Below are positions 9,125 to 17,747 of a stretch of 64,000 nucleotides of DNA, one piece after another (within the stretch, counting starts at the first letter, position 1; the number at the start of each line of letters is the position of its first letter). The translations under genes were made by a program, and so were the position numbers. This DNA comes from Nocardia araoensis NBRC 100135 (GTDB lineage Bacteria; Actinomycetota; Actinomycetes; Mycobacteriales; Mycobacteriaceae): assembly GCF_000308435.1 (NCBI RefSeq), contig NZ_BAFR01000168.1:19476-83475 (forward strand), in the 5' to 3' direction. The notes beneath the pieces are model-generated. The model was not told the DNA's origin. It ran no database searches and was given only the letters and a program-made list of their open reading frames with translations.

Positions 9125-10762
9125 ATGATCGCGAAATTCGTCCTCTGGGCGCTCAAAGCGCGGGGTGGTCTGGCCGTATTGGTCACCACGGCGAATCTCA
9201 GCGGGCTCGCGGTGATCGTCACCCAACTGTGGCTGAACGGGTTCCTCGGCAGGCTGGGCGCGGATTGGCTGCGGGCGCTGGCCTTCGTCGGCATCTACCC
9301 CGCGGTGGGCTTCCTGGCGGGCATCGTGCTGGCGGTGCGCGACCGCAAGGTGTACTTCGGCTGGCTCGACGCCGGTCGCAAACCGACGAAGGTGGAGGCG
9401 CGGCGCTTACTGCACCTCCCCGCCGCGATCAGCATGCGCGCGATAGCGCTGTGGATACCCGGCGTGATCGTGGCGACCGCGGTCTTCGCGCGGCTGAGCC
9501 CGGACAACGATCCCGGCGTGACGGCGTCGCTGTTCACGATCGGCGCTTTCGAGTCGGCGGCGGTCACCTTCCTGATCGTGGACCGGTTGATCCGGCCGAC
9601 GATTCCGGTGGTCGCCGGGGTGCTCGGCTGGACCATGCACTGGAGTTCTTCGGTGCTGGTACGGGTCGTGCTGACTTGGGCGGTGGCGGCGGCGCTTCCG
9701 CTGCTCATGCTGATCGTCGTGCTGGCCGACCCGGCGGCGGCCGCGCCCGACCGGGTCCGCACCGCCATCTACCTGTCCGGGGTCGGCATCGGGGTGGGCG
9801 CGCTGGCCACGGCGCTGCTCGCCCGCGCGGTCGCCGCGCCGATGCGCACCCTGCGTCGCGCGCTGGACCGCATCGCGCAGGGCGATCTGGGCGCGCGGGT
9901 TCCGATCGGCAGCACCAGCGAGATCGGCCGGTTGGAGCACTCGGTCAACGAGCTGGCGGCGAATCTGCGCGAGCGGGAGCGGATGCGGGAGGTGTTCGGC
10001 AGGCACGTCGGGGCCGAGGTGGCCGAACGCGCGCTGGCGCGCGGGGCGGATCTCACCGGCGACGTGCGCGAGGTGTCGGCGCTGTTCGTCGACGTGACCG
10101 GGTCGGTGGAATTGTCCACCGGGCTGCCGCCGCAGGAGTTCGTGGACAAGCTCAACCGGTTGCTCGCGATCGTGGTCGCGGCGACCGAGGAGAACAACGG
10201 CCTGGTCAACAAGTTCGAGGGCGATGCGGCGCTGTGCGTCTTCGGAGCGCCGATCGCCCTCGGCGACAACGCGACCCCGGCGTTGCGGGCGGCGCGCCGC
10301 ATCCGGGACGAAGTGCTCGCCACCGGGGAGCTCGACATCGGTATCGGCGTCGCGCGCGGACCGGTCTTCGCCGGCGACGTCGGCTCCGACACCCGGCTGG
10401 AATTCACGGTGATCGGCGACGCCGTCAACGAGGCCGCCCGCCTCACCACGGCGGCCAAGGAGGTGCCACGGCGCATCCTGGTGAGCCAAGCGCTGATCGA
10501 GGCCGGTACCGAACACGAACGCGCCAAGTGGACGTTCTACGACACGATCGTGCTACGCGGCATGAAAGACCCGACGTTCTGCTGGACCGACATCGACACC
10601 TCCGGCGACCGACCCGACCGCATCGAGACCCGCACCGATCAGCTCGACCGCGACGACCTGCCCGCCGACACCAACCCGGTCATCGAAATCCACACGGCCG
10701 CAGCGCCGTCCGACGATGCCGAGCGCCCGGACGCCGAACTGGACGCTCCGCCTCGCCGCTAG
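9125..10762 (+). CDS. Membrane class III adenylate cyclase with HAMP domain
   Basis: Makes cAMP from ATP at the membrane. The 545-residue protein has about six hydrophobic segments in residues 1-215, a HAMP linker around 228-290 (GDLGARVPIGSTSEIGRLE) and a C-terminal class III cyclase domain from about 315. The domain looks catalytically complete: metal-binding Asp in FVDVTGS and in KFEGDAALC, the substrate Lys just before the second Asp, an Asp in TVIGDAVN, and the transition-state Asn/Arg in NEAARL. It resembles the mycobacterial Rv1318c-Rv1320c/Rv3645 group. The last 60 residues are acidic, Pro-rich and probably disordered. The start at ATG 9125 has no strong Shine-Dalgarno; the first few residues are uncertain. 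Confidence 0.93.
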   Translation: MIAKFVLWALKARGGLAVLVTTANLSGLAVIVTQLWLNGFLGRLGADWLRALAFVGIYPAVGFLAGIVLAVRDRKVYFGWLDAGRKPTKVEARRLLHLPAAISMRAIALWIPGVIVATAVFARLSPDNDPGVTASLFTIGAFESAAVTFLIVDRLIRPTIPVVAGVLGWTMHWSSSVLVRVVLTWAVAAALPLLMLIVVLADPAAAAPDRVRTAIYLSGVGIGVGALATALLARAVAAPMRTLRRALDRIAQGDLGARVPIGSTSEIGRLEHSVNELAANLRERERMREVFGRHVGAEVAERALARGADLTGDVREVSALFVDVTGSVELSTGLPPQEFVDKLNRLLAIVVAATEENNGLVNKFEGDAALCVFGAPIALGDNATPALRAARRIRDEVLATGELDIGIGVARGPVFAGDVGSDTRLEFTVIGDAVNEAARLTTAAKEVPRRILVSQALIEAGTEHERAKWTFYDTIVLRGMKDPTFCWTDIDTSGDRPDRIETRTDQLDRDDLPADTNPVIEIHTAAAPSDDAERPDAELDAPPRR

Positions 10763-10779
10763 ACCCGAGCGGGCACCCC

Positions 10780-12831
<2,052 letters not shown>

Positions 12832-13390
12832 GGCTCCACCGTACGACCCTTCCCCGACCCGTGCGGGTAACCCCATCGAACGCCCGGGCCTTTCTCCGCG
12901 ACCGCCTCGCGGCCGGATCGAGCCAACGGCCCCGCACACGAACGTGCGGACGCTCCCCCTGCGGTTGCGCCGCCGGAGGGCCGGTGATGGAATCCGGCTT
13001 TCGATGGAACCGGTCGTCGGGCCGGGGCGTCCGAGGTCGAGCTCGACCACAGCAATAGGAAGGTCAACGCGCTGAACGAGCGCGGACGTCGGCTCGATCG
13101 AACGTGGCTCGGCTGGATTCTCCGGGTAGGAGGGCGACGCGGGCAACACCACACGCGGCCGTGATCTTCGCCCGGGACGGGTAGTTACCGGCCGACGGCG
13201 AAATCCGCTGTCACCCTTGGAGAGTGGGCGGTCGGCAGGGTGGAGGTACGCATCCCCGGCCAGTTCGGCTACGAGTGAGTCGGACGGCGAGTCCAGCCGA
13301 GCATCGAAAAAGGACATCAATGGCAACAACGTCTTCGAGACCTTGCAGAACACTCCAGGAACGTAGGTCTGGAATTCAATATCGAGTTCA
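12832..13390. other. Intergenic stretch, nothing recognised
   Basis: About 560 bases between the start of the DUF255 gene and the end of the nuclease-like gene. Open frames cross it on both strands, but none has a ribosome site plus recognisable protein character. It should contain the DUF255 promoter. In M. tuberculosis the neighbour on this side is a different gene, so this is the left edge of the accessory insertion; I see no insertion-sequence ends or repeats that mark it. Confidence 0.4.
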
Positions 13391-14341
13391 TCAGCTTCCT
13401 TCGACCCATCCGGATGCACGTTTCGTAAGCAGTGGAATGGTAGATCCGACTTGGGTCGACGGGGCCGGGGGACGCTCGGCCCCGCGCAACTGTTGCAGCC
13501 TCTCCCTGAAACCCCTTTCCAGATACGCATTGCCCTCTTCCCGCTCCCATTCACGATCCCCTGGCCGCCAAGCACTCTCGTGGCCTTCGCCGAGCCGACT
13601 GAGCTCTACAGCCGAATCCAGGAAGTAACGGTGGCCCGAAATTCTCGGGCGGTGACCTCGGCGCGGAACCCTCGGGCGGTGATCTCGATGCCCGAGATCA
13701 TCTGGACCATGTTGTTGCAGAACATAATTCAACTCGCAGCAGGCGTCGCAGCTGATCACAGCATCCGAGAGCGGAATTGCTCCGAATGCGAGAAACGAGT
13801 AGATCTTGCGCAACGTGTCTTCGCCAGGGAGAAAGGGCCTGGATCTATGCGCGATATGGAGTAGCGCAAGGCGCGCGCAGGTCATGGCGTCGGCTCGTCG
13901 CGGAAAGCTGACGTCTGCCGGGTGCAGACGCCGCAGAGGTTCCTGGCGAAGTCGCATAACATCATGATGGCCACTGAGACTGCGGGTTTCGCAGATCTTC
14001 TTCAGGTCCGTCTCTTCGCGGTCACGATGCCAGTACGCACCGTCATATTCTATGACGAGAAGATGCCCCGCTCGTTCACCGATCTCAAAAAGCATGTCAG
14101 CTCGGAGCTCGTAGCGGCCCCCGACTCTGTGGTTGCGAACTCCCGTTCCGAACACGAAATTGAGGATCGCGAAGATACTGCTTTCGGCAACAGATTCGCC
14201 CGGCGCACTGTCACCTGGTCTGAGGAAGCGCCCTGCGCCGTACCAACTCATAGTGCGAAGGTAACCAGCGGCACCGACATGTTCACGGTTCTGGAGTTGC
14301 TCTCCGACTGCGACCGTGCAGCGAGGCAGAGCGCCGAGCAA
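13391..14341 (-). CDS. Putative restriction-endonuclease-like protein of an accessory family
   Basis: Up to 316 residues from a TTG start at 14341 (AGAGGG upstream), or 286 residues from ATG 14251. The central part contains YELRADMLF, then VIEYDGAYWHRDREETDLKK, a D...E-x-D-G...H...D..K pattern seen in PD-(D/E)XK-like and Vsr-like nucleases and in actinobacterial zinc-ribbon/DUF559-type proteins; the next stretch (VMRLRQEPLRRL) also fits those proteins. Two Cys in SCDACCELN could bind metal. Base composition and codon use are less GC-rich than the neighbours, suggesting transfer. The C-terminal third is Arg-rich and may have diverged through a short tandem repeat. Function is inferred only from the motif. 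Confidence 0.5.
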   Translation of the reverse strand: MLGALPRCTVAVGEQLQNREHVGAAGYLRTMSWYGAGRFLRPGDSAPGESVAESSIFAILNFVFGTGVRNHRVGGRYELRADMLFEIGERAGHLLVIEYDGAYWHRDREETDLKKICETRSLSGHHDVMRLRQEPLRRLHPADVSFPRRADAMTCARLALLHIAHRSRPFLPGEDTLRKIYSFLAFGAIPLSDAVISCDACCELNYVLQQHGPDDLGHRDHRPRVPRRGHRPRISGHRYFLDSAVELSRLGEGHESAWRPGDREWEREEGNAYLERGFRERLQQLRGAERPPAPSTQVGSTIPLLTKRASGWVEGS

Positions 14342-14515
14342 GTTGCGGCCCTCTGGATGTGTCGGTGGTCGCGCGAAATCGGCCGCCGTATCTCACGGAT
14401 TAGCGATCTAACTGCGTAAATATGCTCTACCCCAGGGCGAGGAGAACGCTCTACCGCGCCGCGCACGAAAGCCGCCGGGCAGGATTTCGGCGTGCCGTAG
14501 CTGGATGGCTGAGTC

Positions 14516-15262
14516 TCAGTAGGGACCCGGCGTGCTCGGCTCGGCACGCCAGGGCCCCGACGGACCGGGACCGAACGTGAGGGCCAGATCGAACAGGTGC
14601 CGGTTCCACGAGCGGACCGCGAGGTCGGCCAGAACGCCGGAAACCGTGATGGTGTCGCGCCTGGCCGGCGCGGCCAGCGTCTGGTTCTCTCCGTGCTGCG
14701 GCTGCTCGTTCCAGACCGGTACGCCGAACGGGACCGGACTGGTCTCCAGCAACGACACCCATGTCCCGTCGGGCGCGCGCGTCACCGTCGTGAGTGCGTA
14801 CGGCGCGAAAGGCACCTGCCACCCGCCCGTCTCCAGCACCATGACTTCACCGCGCTCGGCCGCCGCGAGCGCCATCTCCCCGAACCAGCGGGCGAAGGCG
14901 CTTCGCGCGTCCTCGCTCACCGCAGCTTGCGCGGTGGATTCTTCCACCCGGGTCAGTTCGACCGCGTCACCCGGTACACCCCCTTGCGGATCGCGGAAGC
15001 GGGCCGCCAAGAACAAGGTGCCGAACCTGCCGGTCGGATGGAGGTGCAACAAACCGGCTTCCCGGAAACGCGTCTCCCCTATCGGCATTCGCGCCAACCG
15101 ACCGATACCGGCACACCCGCGCACGATCTCCGGCTGGTGCACTCGCCAGTACGACACCCCTTCGCCGTCCCGCCACAGCGGCATATGCCCGCCGATCATC
15201 GGCCCGAGCATCGTCGTTTCCATAACATCCCCAGGCGAGACCGCCGCCCCCACGTTCGTCAT
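14516..15262 (-). CDS. Conserved hypothetical protein
   Basis: A 248-residue soluble protein starting MTNVGAAVSPGDV at ATG 15262; the open frame extends upstream but the preceding residues look non-coding. It has no signal peptide and no membrane span. The C-terminal half contains VMVLETGGWQVPFAPYALTTV and a WVSLLETSPVP segment; the final 40 residues include a Trp/His-rich stretch. I do not recognise the family. Its stop lies 42 bases beyond the SnoaL-like gene's coding region in the same direction, so the two are likely co-transcribed. Confidence 0.6.
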   Translation of the reverse strand: MTNVGAAVSPGDVMETTMLGPMIGGHMPLWRDGEGVSYWRVHQPEIVRGCAGIGRLARMPIGETRFREAGLLHLHPTGRFGTLFLAARFRDPQGGVPGDAVELTRVEESTAQAAVSEDARSAFARWFGEMALAAAERGEVMVLETGGWQVPFAPYALTTVTRAPDGTWVSLLETSPVPFGVPVWNEQPQHGENQTLAAPARRDTITVSGVLADLAVRSWNRHLFDLALTFGPGPSGPWRAEPSTPGPY

Positions 15263-15303
15263 GCCGACGATGCTATCGCCACAGGAGGATTCGGCCGGAG
15301 CGA

Positions 15304-15663
15304 CTACCGGCCGACGCGGGGTCCTTCGGTGATCCCCCACATCTCCGCGAGGCGGTCGTCGGCGACACGGAAGATCTCGAGCAGCATCGGCCGCGAGTCG
15401 TCCGGCCCGCCGGTTCCCTCGATGGACGAGCGAACAGCGACCTTGTCGCCGTCGACCAGGATGTCCTCGGCGACGACGCGCATGCCGGGGAATCGGTCCA
15501 CGAGTTCGCGCCAGGCAGCCTTACCCGCCTCGACCCCGGTCGCGTGGAGCGCGTGGCTGTAGAAGTTCGGGGCCGCCAGGTCGTCGAAGCGGTCGAACTG
15601 CCGGGTGTTGAAGCACTCCTGCATGCGCAGTATCAGGGCGCGGATGTCGTCGGGTGTGGCCAT
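15304..15663 (-). CDS. SnoaL-like / ester cyclase-type NTF2-fold protein
   Basis: A 119-residue single-domain protein with the SnoaL-like pattern: an N-terminal helix with MQECFNTRQFDRFDDLAAPNFYSH, then GKAAWRELVDRFPGMRVV, then paired strands VDGDKVAVRSSIEGTG and LEIFRVADDRLAEMWG. Such small alpha+beta barrels bind hydrophobic ligands; some are polyketide cyclases, hydratases or isomerases, many have no known reaction. ATG 15663 is taken as start because the family similarity begins there. It precedes the 248-residue hypothetical in the same orientation. Confidence 0.8.
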   Translation of the reverse strand: MATPDDIRALILRMQECFNTRQFDRFDDLAAPNFYSHALHATGVEAGKAAWRELVDRFPGMRVVAEDILVDGDKVAVRSSIEGTGGPDDSRPMLLEIFRVADDRLAEMWGITEGPRVGR

Positions 15664-15950
15664 CGGCGGAATCTCCCACAAGCAACCGATCGAGGTAGGG
15701 CGAGCGCCGAACACAAGCGGTGTGTCGCCCCGTTTACCGGAGCACTATACGGTGCTGTGCGCCGGTTATGCGTGCGGTGTGCCCGATCCCTCCGCCGAAC
15801 ACCCTCCGGCACTGCCGTCGCCGGCGCATTCACCGCAATCGCCATGCCGGGGCCGAGACAACCGCGGGACCCTCGGCGCACACAGCCCAGATCATCCTCG
15901 GCGGAATACGCTGCGGCGAAATCGAGCTGCGCCGATGGGAGCGGACCGAT

Positions 15951-15956
15951 TACAGT
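15951..15956 (+). promoter_or_regulatory. Putative -10 element of Y RNA element 1
   Basis: TACAGT (pattern TANNNT of actinobacterial housekeeping promoters) ends seven bases before the predicted 5' helix of the first Y RNA, which is the right distance for transcription start. I see no good -35. The 290 bases to its left (15664-15950) hold nothing else that I recognise. Confidence 0.45.
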
Positions 15957-15963
15957 CTTATCC

Positions 15964-16144
15964 GCGCCCGGTGCGCAGGCAACGGATACTTCCGATTCAC
16001 GGGATTGGTTGCGGGTTCGAGTCCCGTCCGGATCGTTTCGATCCGGTAGCTCAATTGGCAGAGCAGTCCACGGCAGGGTTTTCGGACCCGCAGGGCTCGA
16101 TTCGCTCGAGCCGGTACTCCCGTCGCCGACCATAACTCGGGTGT
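15964..16144 (+). ncRNA. yrlA: YrlA-like Y RNA, element 1 (with tRNA-like module)
   Basis: Predicted fold: lower helix 15964-15970 with 16138-16144 (7 bp, two G-U); conserved GTGCGCA; upper helix 15978-15985 with 16120-16127 (8 bp, one A-C mismatch); conserved ATACTTC 15986-15992. The tRNA-like module has a T arm 16011-16027 with loop TTCGAGT, an acceptor-like helix 16028-16034 with 16040-16046 closed by loop GTTTC, TA at 16047-16048, and a D arm 16049-16064 with GCTC/GAGC and GG in the loop. Two further hairpins (16076-16089 and 16094-16112) lie between the D arm and the 3' upper strand; the other elements lack them. The order T arm, acceptor, D arm is the circular permutation known for bacterial Y RNAs, which bind Ro60 through the helix. 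The Ro60 gene lies 1.6 kb downstream. Confidence 0.85.
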
Positions 16145-16263
16145 CCAACCTTTGCGCGGAAAGCGGCGAGGTATCCGCGCTTCCCGTAGGAATGCATACC
16201 GGAGTGGCTCGTCGAATTTCATCGGCGACAGAGGTATCCGCGTACCCGCCGGAACTCGGCACA

Positions 16264-16839
16264 CTACGTGCGGGCCAGTACCTCGCGTCCGACATACGCC
16301 AACAGTCTGCGGTGTGCCGGTTCGTCGTCGGCGACGAGCACCTCGGGACCGAATATGCCGGGCGCGCGGAAGGAATCGATGCCGCCCTTGGTCTGCATGG
16401 TGGCGAGCAGTTCGCCGCACAACTCGTCGTCGGCCAGATCCGGGCGATCAATCGCCACCGCGATATCGATGCCGTGCACCAGGATCTCGGTGAGATGCAC
16501 CAGCGCGGCCGCGGGGCCGGGCAGTTCCCCGAGTGAGATGCCCACCGTGCCGTCGAGCGCGTCGGGCCGGTGCCAGGCGGCGCGGCCCACCTCGGCCGCC
16601 GCGGCGTACGCACCTTGCGGATCGCCGCCGAGCCAGTCGGATTCGTGTTCGGCGCCGGCGTCCGTGCCGCTCAGCGCCGCGGCGAAGATGTGCATACCGC
16701 CCACCGTGTGGTTGAGCACGGCGCGGACATCCCAGTCCCGGCACGGCGTCGGCGCTGTCAGACCCGCTCCTCCCACGGCGGCGACGATCGCTCCGGTCGC
16801 GTCCAGTGCGCGGTCGATCTGTCCGATCACGTTGTCCAT
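16264..16839 (-). CDS. TIGR03086 / maleylpyruvate isomerase-type DinB-like metal-binding protein
   Basis: A 191-residue four-helix-bundle protein of the mycothiol-dependent maleylpyruvate isomerase N-terminal type. Visible family features are PCRDWDVRAVLNHTVGGMH (metal-ligand His near residue 43), SDWLGGDPQGAYAAA and HLTEILVHGIDIAVAI with two more candidate His ligands. Family members act as mycothiol- or metal-dependent thiol transferases and isomerases; this one's substrate is unknown. ATG 16839 follows AAGGAAG at good spacing. It lies on the opposite strand between Y RNA elements 1 and 2, so it interrupts the RNA array. Confidence 0.82.
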   Translation of the reverse strand: MDNVIGQIDRALDATGAIVAAVGGAGLTAPTPCRDWDVRAVLNHTVGGMHIFAAALSGTDAGAEHESDWLGGDPQGAYAAAAEVGRAAWHRPDALDGTVGISLGELPGPAAALVHLTEILVHGIDIAVAIDRPDLADDELCGELLATMQTKGGIDSFRAPGIFGPEVLVADDEPAHRRLLAYVGREVLART

Positions 16840-16997
16840 GAGCTTCCTTCGGTCGAGCGGTTTGGCTGAATTGGTAACACAGGACACCGACAAGCGCGCG
16901 GCAATGCGAACTCCACCTTGCGCGGAAATAGTTGCTCACAGTGTGCTTCTCGAGACCGCGACCGAAAAATCGGATGCGCGGGCCGGGACCGCCCCGC

Positions 16998-17003
16998 TAG
17001 CCT
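16998..17003 (+). promoter_or_regulatory. Putative -10 element before Y RNA element 2
   Basis: TAGCCT (TANNNT) ends about seven bases before the first base of the lower helix of element 2 (17011), the same arrangement as element 1. Elements 3, 4 and 6 show no comparable box at that distance, which suggests that elements 2 onward start from this promoter. Confidence 0.4.
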
Positions 17004-17007
17004 CGGT

Positions 17008-17147
17008 GGTGCGCCCGGTGCGCAGGCAACGGATACTTCCACTTCTAATGGACAGGTTGCGGGTTCGAGTCCCGCCCGGACCCCATGGTCCGGTAGCTCA
17101 ACGGTAGAGCGGTACGTTCCGTCGCCGATTTCCATCTCGGGCGCGCT
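17008..17147 (+). ncRNA. yrlA: YrlA-like Y RNA, element 2 (with tRNA-like module)
   Basis: The cleanest copy. Lower helix 17011-17017 with 17138-17144 is 7 bp of Watson-Crick pairs, extendable to 17008/17147 with wobble pairs. GTGCGCA follows; upper helix 17025-17032 with 17119-17126; ATACTTC 17033-17039. T arm 17059-17075 (GCGGG/CCCGC, loop TTCGAGT), acceptor-like helix 17076-17082 with 17087-17093 (7 perfect pairs) closed by the loop CCAT, TA 17094-17095, D arm 17096-17110 (GCTC/GAGC, GG in loop). The acceptor-like 3' strand is thus followed by CCA, as in a tRNA. The strand 17127-17137 faces GTGCGCA as an internal loop. Only 19 bases separate it from element 3. Confidence 0.88.
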
Positions 17148-17166
17148 ACAGACGAATCGCGCACGC

Positions 17167-17307
17167 GCGAATCGGCCCGGTGCGCCGACCACGGTTACTT
17201 CCGGACCCACGAGTTCCGGTTCGAATCCGGACCGCCCTCGCGGCGGTGGTGTAACGGCAGCACAGAGGGCATGTCCGTGGTCCGATCGTGATCTCGGGCC
17301 GGTTCGC
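17167..17307 (+). ncRNA. yrlA: YrlA-like Y RNA, element 3 (with tRNA-like module)
   Basis: Lower helix 17167-17179 with 17295-17307 is 13 bp with a single wobble. GTGCGCC follows; upper helix 17187-17194 with 17275-17282 is 8 perfect pairs that differ in sequence from elements 1 and 2 on both strands, i.e. compensatory changes. TTACTTC 17195-17201. T arm 17215-17231 (TCCGG/CCGGA, loop TTCGAAT); acceptor-like helix 17232-17236 with 17242-17246, loop CTCGC; TG 17247-17248; D arm 17249-17263 (GTG/CAC, GG in loop). The body is closer to a Gln/Glu-type tRNA sequence than elements 1 and 2. Nineteen bases separate it from element 4. Confidence 0.85.
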
Positions 17308-17326
17308 TCGGGCGGAGGAACGGCGC

Positions 17327-17429
17327 GTGTCCGGTGCGCAGGCGACGGCTACTTCGGGTTCAACTCCTGCCGAAACCATTTCGGTCGCTCGATACGGCGA
17401 GCATGCCGTCACCGAATTTTCTCGGACAC
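17327..17429 (+). ncRNA. yrlA: YrlA-like Y RNA, element 4 (compact tRNA-like module)
   Basis: Lower helix 17327-17333 with 17423-17429 (GTGTCCG/CGGACAC, 7 perfect pairs), GTGCGCA, upper helix 17341-17348 with 17406-17413 (7 of 8 pairs), CTACTTC 17349-17355. The T arm is short, 17355-17358 with 17366-17369, loop TTCAACT; acceptor-like helix 17370-17375 with 17379-17384 (6 bp) closed by exactly CCA; TC 17385-17386; D arm 17387-17402 with a 5-bp stem and GG in the loop. At 103 nt it is the shortest copy that still has a complete tRNA-like module. Confidence 0.83.
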
Positions 17430-17481
17430 TCCGCACCCGAAAAATCAGATGCGTCAGTTCAATTCGTCTCGCTACAGTTTC

Positions 17482-17512
17482 GGTGCACCCGGAAAAGAAC
17501 ACCGGGTGCGCC
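17482..17512 (+). terminator. Hairpin between Y RNA elements 4 and 5
   Basis: An 11-bp stem (17482-17492 with 17502-17512, one wobble) and a nine-base A-rich loop, in the only long spacer of the cluster (17430-17526). It could terminate or insulate the transcript of elements 2-4, or be a processing signal. The bases around it (GTTCAATTC at 17457-17465 and GGGTGCG further on) faintly resemble Y RNA pieces, so it may instead be a decayed seventh copy. Confidence 0.4.
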
Positions 17513-17526
17513 ACAACTACATCGCA

Positions 17527-17603
17527 CCTCCCGGTGCGAAGTCCGCGGCTACTTCTCGACCACGACCTTCGGGAACACCGCGGACGAACGACATCTCGGG
17601 GGG
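17527..17603 (+). ncRNA. Minimal Y-RNA-like element 5 (no tRNA-like module)
   Basis: Lower helix 17527-17533 with 17597-17603 (7 bp, one wobble), GTGCGAA, upper helix 17541-17548 with 17578-17585 (GTCCGCGG/CCGCGGAC, 8 perfect pairs), CTACTTC 17549-17555, and 3' strand GAACGACATCT, all in the same register as elements 1-4. The apex is only 22 nt and holds a CC-TTCG-GG mini-hairpin in place of T arm, acceptor and D arm. The conserved protein-facing parts are kept while the tRNA mimic is absent. Confidence 0.7.
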
Positions 17604-17614
17604 CATCGCGCGCA

Positions 17615-17707
17615 CCGGCCCGGTGCGACTGCACGGCTACTTCCACGAGCAGGTCTGACACGCCTGCGGCGACTGGCGCGCCGCGACAGGTTCAGACCTC
17701 GGGCCGG
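17615..17707 (+). ncRNA. Minimal Y-RNA-like element 6, directly upstream of the Ro60 gene
   Basis: Lower helix 17615-17622 with 17700-17707 is 8 perfect pairs; GTGCGA follows; the upper helix is interrupted (CTG 17629-17631 with CAG 17687-17689, then CGG 17634-17636 with CCG 17681-17683); CTACTTC 17637-17643. The apex carries one hairpin (GCAGG/CCTGC) and no T-loop or D arm. The 3' end is 40 bases before the Ro60 ATG, so this element could also act as a structured 5' leader that lets Ro60 bind its own mRNA; that is inference. Confidence 0.6.
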
Positions 17708-17747
17708 GGCACCCGCGGCTGTCCCCGAAGCACAGCTGGGGAACCCC

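Noticed and set aside
12832..13575. N-terminal extension of the DUF255 protein by about 250 codons
   Set aside because: The family starts at NRLGEATSPYL; the extension is low-complexity and its composition differs from coding sequence.
13224..13628. Small plus-strand frame opposite the nuclease-like gene
   Set aside because: Ser/Arg-rich translation without a ribosome site or family resemblance.
16859..16882. D-arm-like sequence (TTGGCTGAATTGGTAACAC) upstream of the TIGR03086 gene
   Set aside because: No T arm, acceptor partner, GTGCG or TACTTC box is present around it, so it is not counted as a seventh Y RNA.
17430..17481. Possible extra degenerate tRNA-like piece (GTTCAATTC) between elements 4 and 5
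   Set aside because: The flanking stem is too weak and no D arm or Y helix could be matched; mentioned only as a possible relic.
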